Position numbers and translations under genes: made by a program. This document shows positions 1 to 5,300 of a stretch of DNA of 5,300 nt, piece by piece (position 1 is the stretch's first letter; the number at the start of each line of letters is the position of its first letter). Source of the DNA: Muribaculaceae bacterium. Its GTDB lineage: Bacteria; Bacteroidota; Bacteroidia; Bacteroidales; Muribaculaceae. The stretch covers positions 1 through 5,300 of the forward strand of contig JAGCVR010000206.1 of NCBI GenBank assembly GCA_017962285.1, read 5' to 3'. The notes below the pieces were generated by a model that worked only from the letters and a program-made list of their open reading frames with translations, was not told the DNA's origin and did not search any database.

Positions 1-1058
1 AGCGACTGGGTGTGTCCCAGTGCTGCTGCCATAGCCTCAATACAAGTGCGACCCACATTGTTGAACGGGTCTTGTGCCGTAAGCGACCATCCCGACGTCT
101 GACTGTGGGTACGAAGCGACATGGATTTCGGGTTCGTTGAGCCAAAACTCTTCACTATCTTTGCCCACAAAAGGCGACCTGCACGCATCTTGGCGATTTC
201 GGTGAAATAGTTCATGCTGATACCCCAGAAGAACGATAGGCGGGGTGCGAACGCATCAACGTCAAGGCCTGCATTGACTCCGGTACGGATGTAGTCCATT
301 CCGTCGGCAAGCGTGTATGCCAGTTCAATATCGGCTGTTGCTCCTGCTTCCTGCATGTGGTAGCCGGAGATGGAGATACTGTTGAATTTAGGCATATTCT
401 TCGACGTGTACTCAAAGATGCTGGCAATAATCTGCATTGAGAATTTCGGTGGATAAATGTAGGTGTTTCGAACCATGAACTCCTTAAGGATATCGTTCTG
501 GATAGTTCCTGCCATTTCCTCAAGTTTAGCGCCTTGTTCAAGACCTGCCACAATGTAGAATGCCATAATTGGCAACACTGCACCGTTCATTGTCATTGAA
601 ACCGACATCTTGTTCAATGGAATTCCATCGAACAGCACTTTCATGTCTTCAACTGAGCAGATCGACACTCCGGCTTTTCCCACATCGCCCACCACACGCT
701 GATTGTCGGCATTATAGCCGCGGTGCGTCGGGAGGTCGAATGCTACCGAAAGACCTTTCTGGCCCGAAGCAAGATTACGACGATAGAATGCGTTGGATTC
801 GGCTGCGGTAGAGAAACCGGCATATTGACGAACCGTCCAGGGACGGAACGGATACATCAAACTGTAGGGACCACCAAGGAATGGGGGGATACCTGCCACA
901 TAGTTAAGATGTTCAAGACCTTCAAGGTCCTGCTTTGTATAAACCGGTTTTATATCGAGCAACTCGGCATTTTTCCAGGTTTCTGCCTGAGGCAATGGCT
1001 TATGTTCAACATTAAAGGCCTCGCCTGCAATATCTATGTTTTTAAAATCTGGTCTCAT
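1..1058 (-). CDS. mutB: Methylmalonyl-CoA mutase large (catalytic) subunit, N-terminal half; cut by the left edge
   Basis: This is the catalytic alpha subunit of adenosylcobalamin-dependent methylmalonyl-CoA mutase, which interconverts succinyl-CoA and (R)-methylmalonyl-CoA in the cytoplasm. The frame is open from the ATG at 1058 to base 1, giving 352 residues; the family is usually about 715-730 long, so the rest of the catalytic barrel and the C-terminal B12 domain are outside the window. The segment [16 protein letters not shown] (residues 68-83) and the motifs [20 protein letters not shown] and LPTHRGY are the family hallmark. With a constant offset of 10 from the Propionibacterium enzyme, Y65, R72, Y79, R197, Y233 and H234 match Y75, R82, Y89, R207, Y243 and H244. 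Y79 and R197 are the residues that separate methylmalonyl-CoA mutase from isobutyryl-CoA mutase, which has Phe and Gln there. It starts 11 bases after mutA ends, so the two are cotranscribed and form the heterodimer. Confidence 0.97.
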   Translation of the reverse strand, partial: MRPDFKNIDIAGEAFNVEHKPLPQAETWKNAELLDIKPVYTKQDLEGLEHLNYVAGIPPFLGGPYSLMYPFRPWTVRQYAGFSTAAESNAFYRRNLASGQKGLSVAFDLPTHRGYNADNQRVVGDVGKAGVSICSVEDMKVLFDGIPLNKMSVSMTMNGAVLPIMAFYIVAGLEQGAKLEEMAGTIQNDILKEFMVRNTYIYPPKFSMQIIASIFEYTSKNMPKFNSISISGYHMQEAGATADIELAYTLADGMDYIRTGVNAGLDVDAFAPRLSFFWGISMNYFTEIAKMRAGRLLWAKIVKSFGSTNPKSMSLRTHSQTSGWSLTAQDPFNNVGRTCIEAMAAALGHTQS

Positions 1059-1069
1059 CTCTTCTCAAA

Positions 1070-2911
1070 TTATTTGTTTAATAATTCTGCGTTGAAAGCC
1101 TTCAGTGTGCCCAGTACATTACTGCGAACATTAATGAAATGCTTCACACCAAGAGCCTTGAATTCGTCGGTCTCAGGACCCGCCAGAACGAGTTCGGCTT
1201 TATCACCAATAAGGCTCACGGCCTGCGGAATGAGTTCGGCATATTCATCATCGCTCGAGCAAAGAACAATGATATCGGCACCTTTCTCAAATGCTGCATT
1301 CACGCCATCTTCCACTGTCTTGAAGCCATTGTTGTCGATAAGCTCATAACCAGAGCAGGCAAAGAAGTTGCAAGCAAACTGTGCTCGAGCCAGACGCATT
1401 GCGAGATTACCTATTGTGAGCATGAATGCCTTGGGAGTTTTTTCGGCATGCTCCACGTCAAGGCGGATTTGTTCAAACTGACTTGCCAATCGCTTAGAGT
1501 TGAGTTTCAGTTCACCTTCCTCATCGGCGCAGCCACAGGCGCATTTTGGAGCGGCATCGGCTTTGTCGGCGGCCTTTTCGGTGAAGTTGGGGAATTGATT
1601 TGTGCCAAGCAATTGTTCCTTACGTTTGGCAACCTTGTCGAACCTGGCGGTGGCACTTGCATTAACTGCATTCACCACATCGCCGCTTTCAAGAGCTGCC
1701 TTGAAGCCACCCTTGTCCTCTGTTTCAAGGAACAGTTTCCAGCCTTCCTGCGCAAGCGACATTGTGAGTGTCTCCACATAGTAAGAACCACCAGCGGGAT
1801 CCACCACTTTGTCGAGGTGACTTTCTTCCTTGAGAAGAATCTGCTGGTTGCGGGCAATACGCTCAGAAAAATCATCGCTCTTCTTATACGGAGCATCGAA
1901 CGGAGTAACCACAATGGAATCCACGCCGGCCAATGCTGCCGACATGGCTTCGGTCTGGGTTCGAAGCAGGTTCACATAAGAATCGAACAGGGTGAGATTG
2001 AAACGTGTGGTTTCTGCATTCACCACCATCTTGCACGAGCAATCGCACTGTGGGTTGTATTGTTTCACAATCTGCGCCCACAACATACGGGCGGCGCGGA
2101 ACTTGGCAAGTTCCATGAAATAGATTGTGGAAATACCCATGTTGAACTTGATTCGTTTTGCCACTTCATCGGCACTGAGTCCAGCTTCGGTGAGCATAGC
2201 CATCCATTCATTGCCCCAAGCCAGTGCATATCCAAGTTCTTGATAGATATATGCTCCGGCATTATTAAGCATCACGGCATCCACGCTAAGTACCCGCAGA
2301 TTCTTAACCTCCGACACGGCCTTCAGCAATTCGCCTGCCAATGCCACAATGTCGCCAGGGAATGGAACGCCATGTTTGAGTTGACGCCTAAACGGATCAA
2401 AATCAATTGAGCCATGAAACTCTTCTTCAGCTCTGGCTTCTTTAATCAGTTTTACCAAACCCTGAGCAAGAGTAAGAGCGCATCTCGGACATGCGTCTAG
2501 GTTCACTTCCACTTTCTTCAGGTCAACGCCTGCAAGCAGGGCAGCCAGATCGGTATCGGCGCCTTTGCTCAATTTCAAGCCGATAGAATTTACGCCTTTG
2601 CCAAGCACGTCGAGAATCTTGGCATTTGCTTCTTTTTCATCGGCAACTTCAATGTTCTGACGAACCCGCCAATCGTTGCTCACTTCTGTGCCGCGAACAA
2701 ATGGAAACTCGCCAGGGAGTGATGAGGTGGTCTTAAAGTTTTCAATGTCGCTCATGCGATACAGAGGCTGAACATTAAAACCTTCGTTTGTTCTCCAAAC
2801 CATTTTCTTGTCGAAGTCGGCACCTTTCAGGTCCACTTCGGCTTTGGCTCGCCACTCATCGGGAGTGACAGGCGGAAATTGGTCGAACAATCTTTCTTTA
2901 ACTTCTGACAT
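1070..2911 (-). CDS. mutA: Methylmalonyl-CoA mutase small (non-catalytic) subunit
   Basis: This 613-residue protein is the beta subunit that pairs with MutB; at about 615-640 residues for the family it is full length. The N-terminus (residues about 1-90: ADLKGADFDKK, VWRTNEGF, LPGEFPFVRGT, WRVRQNIE) is the usual small-subunit linker and barrel entry. The middle is a degenerate mutase barrel, with FMELAKFRAARMLWAQIV and MVVNAETTRFN in the place of MutB's [12 protein letters not shown] and [12 protein letters not shown]. The last 115 or so residues are a B12-domain-like fold without the DxHxxG cobalt ligand: around residues 502-507 the sequence reads NLAMRL. It therefore should not bind cobalamin, as known for this subunit. 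The ATG at 2911 follows an AT-rich leader with a candidate promoter, and mutB follows after 11 bases. Unusual are three cysteine clusters, C141-x2-C144, C289-x-C291-x-C293 and C457-x-C459-x-C461, the last in the linker before the B12-like domain. The identification is secure; the role of the cysteines is unknown. Confidence 0.97.
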   Translation of the reverse strand: MSEVKERLFDQFPPVTPDEWRAKAEVDLKGADFDKKMVWRTNEGFNVQPLYRMSDIENFKTTSSLPGEFPFVRGTEVSNDWRVRQNIEVADEKEANAKILDVLGKGVNSIGLKLSKGADTDLAALLAGVDLKKVEVNLDACPRCALTLAQGLVKLIKEARAEEEFHGSIDFDPFRRQLKHGVPFPGDIVALAGELLKAVSEVKNLRVLSVDAVMLNNAGAYIYQELGYALAWGNEWMAMLTEAGLSADEVAKRIKFNMGISTIYFMELAKFRAARMLWAQIVKQYNPQCDCSCKMVVNAETTRFNLTLFDSYVNLLRTQTEAMSAALAGVDSIVVTPFDAPYKKSDDFSERIARNQQILLKEESHLDKVVDPAGGSYYVETLTMSLAQEGWKLFLETEDKGGFKAALESGDVVNAVNASATARFDKVAKRKEQLLGTNQFPNFTEKAADKADAAPKCACGCADEEGELKLNSKRLASQFEQIRLDVEHAEKTPKAFMLTIGNLAMRLARAQFACNFFACSGYELIDNNGFKTVEDGVNAAFEKGADIIVLCSSDDEYAELIPQAVSLIGDKAELVLAGPETDEFKALGVKHFINVRSNVLGTLKAFNAELLNK

Positions 2912-2991
2912 AATTAAAAATTTTTATAGTAATGATTTTAGTTTTTCTTTTTTATTCGAAATCGTCTTTCTTCAGTATTCTTAAAATCTTA

Positions 2992-2999
2992 CAAATTTA
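2992..2999 (-). promoter_or_regulatory. Candidate Bacteroidetes -7 promoter element for mutAB
   Basis: On the minus strand these bases read TAAATTTG, an exact fit to the TAnnTTTG -7 element recognised by the primary sigma factor of Bacteroidetes. It lies 81 bases upstream of the mutA ATG in the 128-base spacer, so transcription would begin near 2985 with a leader of about 75 bases. I see no good TTTG -33 element at the usual 19-21 base distance; that region instead holds a palindrome. The leader is too short and AT-rich for a cobalamin riboswitch. A motif this short in AT-rich DNA can occur by chance. Confidence 0.5.
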
Positions 3000-3000
3000 C

Positions 3001-3033
3001 ACATTATTATTGAAATATTTCCATAATTAATGT
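3001..3033. repeat. Imperfect AT-rich palindrome directly upstream of the mutAB -7 element
   Basis: The left arm (3001-3016) and right arm (3017-3033) pair at 15 positions with one mismatch and one bulged base, centred on the perfect core GAAATATTTC (3012-3021). It begins 7 bases after the stop of the small upstream gene and ends next to the candidate -7 element, so it covers the -33 region of the mutAB promoter. It could be an operator dyad. As a transcript from the minus strand it could also fold as a weak AT-rich terminator for the preceding gene, although no T-run follows. AT-rich DNA makes chance dyads easier, so the function is uncertain. Confidence 0.45.
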
Positions 3034-3039
3034 AAAATT

Positions 3040-3582
3040 TCACACTTCTTCACTTTCAATCTGTCTAATGAGCGTGAGTACACGCCTGTCCTGCGATTTG
3101 GCACTTATGCCTTGCAACATTTCGTTCAGCCAGTCTTGCCCAAGATTCTTGCCGAGAGATATCATATTCAGTATCAGCCGCAAAGCCACATAATACCCCC
3201 GGTTATCGCTGCCTTGAGCCAACTGACTGGCTAGATCCAAGGAAAAGGGTAGGGAACGCAGCAGTTTGTGGCAAAGCACATCCGCCTCCTCTTCGGTCTG
3301 CACATCAAGTGCCATGGAAACTGCATCATCTATGGTTGCGTTTTCCAGAGGGTAAAGCATTGGGGAGAGCAGCCGGCATTCGCGATTGGAACGACATGCC
3401 CATAAGGCATGGGCAAGTTCCACGCTCTTTTCATGCCGTGAGGAAATTGTCGCAAGGTCGGTCAACTGACACCCTAAAATCATCGTATGCGGGTCACCGC
3501 TCTTGCGAAGGGCGTCGGCAACGATGCCGTTGCGGTATGCAAACAGTTCCTGCTTCAACTCTCGAATTCTCTCTTCCTCCAT
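3040..3582 (-). CDS. Small AlkD-like / HEAT-repeat helical protein (DNA alkylation repair superfamily, tentative)
   Basis: This 180-residue, soluble, mostly helical protein has no signal peptide or membrane segment. Its pattern resembles the HEAT-like repeats of the AlkD DNA glycosylase superfamily: an N-terminal helix with FAYRNGIVADALRKSGDP (residues 14-31), then helix pairs with ELAHALWACRSNRECRLLSP (residues 55-74) and EEADVLCHKLLRSLPF (residues 98-113), where AlkD proteins have 'A..LW....E.R.LA' and 'WD.cD'. The tryptophan of AlkD's 'WD' step is Ala100 here, while the aspartate is kept (D101). At 180 residues it is also shorter than the roughly 220-240 of active AlkD proteins, so activity is doubtful. 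The frame is also open to an ATG at 3627 (195 residues), but that codon sits in the stem of the hairpin at 3603-3637; I chose the ATG at 3582, which begins MEEERIRELKQ. No promoter is evident just upstream, so it may depend on read-through from the peptidase gene. The family call is inference; that it is a real gene is likely, given clean boundaries and placement. Confidence 0.75.
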   Translation of the reverse strand: MEEERIRELKQELFAYRNGIVADALRKSGDPHTMILGCQLTDLATISSRHEKSVELAHALWACRSNRECRLLSPMLYPLENATIDDAVSMALDVQTEEEADVLCHKLLRSLPFSLDLASQLAQGSDNRGYYVALRLILNMISLGKNLGQDWLNEMLQGISAKSQDRRVLTLIRQIESEEV

Positions 3583-3602
3583 CTGCTTAAGTATTATTGG
3601 AA

Positions 3603-3637
3603 AATCAGACGCATTTGCGAGAGTCATGCGTCTGATT
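3603..3637 (-). terminator. Perfect 12-bp hairpin after the DPP III stop, probable intrinsic terminator
   Basis: On the minus strand AATCAGACGCAT is followed by an 11-base loop and its exact reverse complement ATGCGTCTGATT, and the transcript then continues TTCCAATAAT, so the stem ends in a short T-run. It begins 16 bases after the DPP III stop codon, the normal place for a rho-independent terminator. The T-run is short and the stem only moderately GC-rich, so read-through to the next gene is plausible. The hairpin covers the ATG at 3627, which argues against that codon being a translation start. Confidence 0.65.
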
Positions 3638-3653
3638 AAATCTCTGTGTTCTG

Positions 3654-5300
3654 TTATTTTGTCAGCGGTGAATAGTCGCGGGAATATCTAAGCATCTGGT
3701 CCACGTAATTCTCGCCATATTCAATCTGCACATCCGTGATGTTTCCGCTGTCGTCCTTCACGAGGCGGTATATGGGATTAACAAAACCTTTATAAGGTGC
3801 TATGTCCAGTTTGGCGTAGCGTTCCAGAACTTCTTTGTGAATCTCCGGATCCACTTTCACACCATAAGTTTCAACGAGCTGACGTCCAGCCTCAAAGTCG
3901 CCTGTGGACTTGATGCGCTGAACCTCGGCGAGCAACTGCCCGAACAACGAGCGGAGTTTTTCATAATCATTGACCTTGACAAAGGTTTTGCCGTCGCGTT
4001 TCACATATTCAATCACATTGTCGGGCTTTCCCTTCTCGTAGCACCACTCACTTATGAACTTTCGGTTGCGCATGTGCGACTCTTCTATGTCTTTTCCAGG
4101 TTCAATTCGGGTGAGCTGGGTCATGAGTCCATTCATTATATATTTGTAATACTCAGCCTTGTATGCGTCCGGGTCGGTGAAAATGCCAAGTTCCACAAGT
4201 TTCGGGTCGGCAAGGTAATAGAGTGCAAAGAGGTCGGCACGGCCTTCCTCCAGTGTTGAGCCATAGGCTTTCAGGGCATCCTGGTCCACTCCCGGCAACA
4301 ATTTTCCACTTGCGTGTCCCAAACACTCGTGCAAGTCGGTGTGAAGTTTGTCGGCAAGTGTGAGATGCTTTTTCATCATCTCAATCTCGACGTCGCTGTA
4401 GGCAATCTCCTCGTTGAAACCTGTACCGTTAGCCACTTCATCGTAAGCATCGGTAATATTTTCGATTGTAACGGATTTTGAACCATGGGCGGCGCGAATC
4501 CAGTTTGAATTCGGGAGGTTGATGCCGATAGGCGTCGAGGGATAACTGTCTCCTGCAAGAATGGCAGCCGTTATCACCTTGGCGGTAACACCTTTCACGT
4601 TCTCTTTCTTGAAACGGTCATCAACCGGAGAATTATGCTCAAAATAAGCGGCATTTCCACTAATGAGCTCTGTGCGATGCGATGCTGCGCGGTTCTTGAA
4701 ATTCACCATGCCTTCCCATGAGCCGGTCATGCCGAGGGGGTCACCATAGCTCTCAATAAAGCCATTGATGAAGTCAACATCGCTCTTAGTCTCTTCAGCC
4801 CACAGAATGGAATACTCGTCGAAAGTCTTGAGCGACCCTGTAACATAGAACTCAATAAGTTTGTCGATATATGCACGTTGAGCATCGTTTTCAGCAAATT
4901 CAGCCGCACGCTTTAGATTAACTATGATTTGAATAATTGCATCGGAATACAGCCCGCCAAGTTTGTAGGGTTTCTCCACCACTTTTCCGTTTTCCTTTAC
5001 CACTTTAGTGTTAAGTCCCCATGAAACCGGAGTGGCATCGGTTGTATCTTTCAGGGCATTGTAATAATCTTCCACCTCTTTCTGGGTAACCCCTTCATAA
5101 AGATTGGTTGCTGATGTGAGAATGAGGTCTTCGCCATCGGCCTGATTCACACGTTTTGCAAGATAGGTGGGGTCGAAAATCACTTTGTCGATAACTTTCA
5201 GAAAATCGCCCACGCTTTCACCTTTAGCGAGCGGCAAAGATTTCGGGTTGAGTTTTTTCACTTGACTGTCGAAGAACTTCTGGGAGAATTCCGGCACAAA
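3654..5300 (-). CDS. Dipeptidyl peptidase III (zinc metallopeptidase, family M49), N-terminus cut by the right edge
   Basis: This enzyme removes dipeptides from the N-terminus of short peptides using one zinc ion. The frame is open to base 5300, giving 548 residues; the GTG at 5297 is an internal valine rather than a convincing start. Counting from that valine, HECLGH (323-328) supplies two zinc histidines and the catalytic glutamate, and EEGRAD (350-355) supplies the third ligand, E351. The 28-residue spacing between H323 and E351 equals that of the Bacteroides thetaiotaomicron enzyme (H448, E476) and is shorter than the 58 of the human one. FIESYGDPLG, GINLPN and ESHMRNR (H408, R412, matching human H568 and R572) are further family motifs. 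Against the 675-residue B. theta protein about 125 residues are missing, so whether it has a signal peptide or lipobox cannot be seen. The protein ends in YSRDYSPLTK, and a hairpin follows the stop. Confidence 0.96.
   Translation of the reverse strand, partial: FVPEFSQKFFDSQVKKLNPKSLPLAKGESVGDFLKVIDKVIFDPTYLAKRVNQADGEDLILTSATNLYEGVTQKEVEDYYNALKDTTDATPVSWGLNTKVVKENGKVVEKPYKLGGLYSDAIIQIIVNLKRAAEFAENDAQRAYIDKLIEFYVTGSLKTFDEYSILWAEETKSDVDFINGFIESYGDPLGMTGSWEGMVNFKNRAASHRTELISGNAAYFEHNSPVDDRFKKENVKGVTAKVITAAILAGDSYPSTPIGINLPNSNWIRAAHGSKSVTIENITDAYDEVANGTGFNEEIAYSDVEIEMMKKHLTLADKLHTDLHECLGHASGKLLPGVDQDALKAYGSTLEEGRADLFALYYLADPKLVELGIFTDPDAYKAEYYKYIMNGLMTQLTRIEPGKDIEESHMRNRKFISEWCYEKGKPDNVIEYVKRDGKTFVKVNDYEKLRSLFGQLLAEVQRIKSTGDFEAGRQLVETYGVKVDPEIHKEVLERYAKLDIAPYKGFVNPIYRLVKDDSGNITDVQIEYGENYVDQMLRYSRDYSPLTK

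Noticed and set aside
212..583. Open frame of 123 codons on the minus strand within mutB
   Set aside because: It is an out-of-frame shadow of the mutB reading frame, which is continuous and conserved through this segment.
723..1349. Open frame of 208 codons on the plus strand spanning the mutA/mutB junction
   Set aside because: It lies antisense to the start of mutB and the end of mutA, and its translation shows no family motif. The mutB frame in the same DNA carries clear catalytic residues.
1139..2410. Long open frame (423 codons) on the plus strand inside mutA
   Set aside because: It is fully antisense to a secure 613-residue MutA, its translation is rich in Cys, His and Phe with no recognisable domain, and it is the expected shadow of codon bias on the other strand.
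2912..2990. Possible cobalamin riboswitch in the mutA leader, expected for a B12-dependent enzyme
   Set aside because: The leader is under 80 bases and almost all A and T; it has no B12-box-like sequence and no room for the roughly 200-base element.
3837..4259. Open frame of 140 codons on the plus strand inside the DPP III gene
   Set aside because: It is antisense to the conserved catalytic region of the peptidase and has no convincing start context or domain.
5295..5297. GTG at 5297 as start codon of DPP III
   Set aside because: The frame stays open to the window edge, and the protein would be about 125 residues shorter than the Bacteroides enzyme, so the start lies outside the window.

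Overview
This window looks like an ordinary stretch of a Bacteroidales chromosome (Bacteroides/Muribaculaceae-type). The taxonomic signs are a dipeptidyl peptidase III with the HECLGH variant of the zinc motif and the short prokaryotic spacing to its second motif, a two-gene mutA-mutB methylmalonyl-CoA mutase, AT-rich translation starts without a clear Shine-Dalgarno sequence, and a TAnnTTTG-type promoter element. The assignment comes from sequence character only; no database search was possible.

All four genes lie on the minus strand, so they read from right to left. First (5300 to 3654) is the C-terminal four-fifths or so of a zinc metallopeptidase of family M49, dipeptidyl peptidase III; its N-terminus is beyond the right edge. 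A strong inverted repeat (3603-3637) follows directly and is probably its terminator. Next (3582 to 3040) is a small helical protein resembling the HEAT-repeat DNA alkylation repair (AlkD-like) superfamily. A longer start at 3627 is open, but it would put the start codon inside the terminator stem, so the start at 3582 is preferred. A 128-base AT-rich spacer (2912-3039) holds an imperfect 33-base palindrome and a good Bacteroidetes -7 element. It leads into mutA (2911 to 1070), the small, non-catalytic subunit of methylmalonyl-CoA mutase. mutB (1058 to beyond base 1), the catalytic subunit, starts 11 bases after the mutA stop; its C-terminal half, including the cobalamin-binding domain, is off the left edge.

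mutA and mutB form an operon for the adenosylcobalamin-dependent interconversion of succinyl-CoA and (R)-methylmalonyl-CoA, which in Bacteroidales usually serves the succinate-to-propionate branch of fermentation. The peptidase and the AlkD-like protein have no evident functional link to it. I see no mobile element, CRISPR array, RNA gene or clearly new system. The points most worth checking are the start-site and terminator conflict, the palindrome over the mutA promoter, and three cysteine clusters in MutA.
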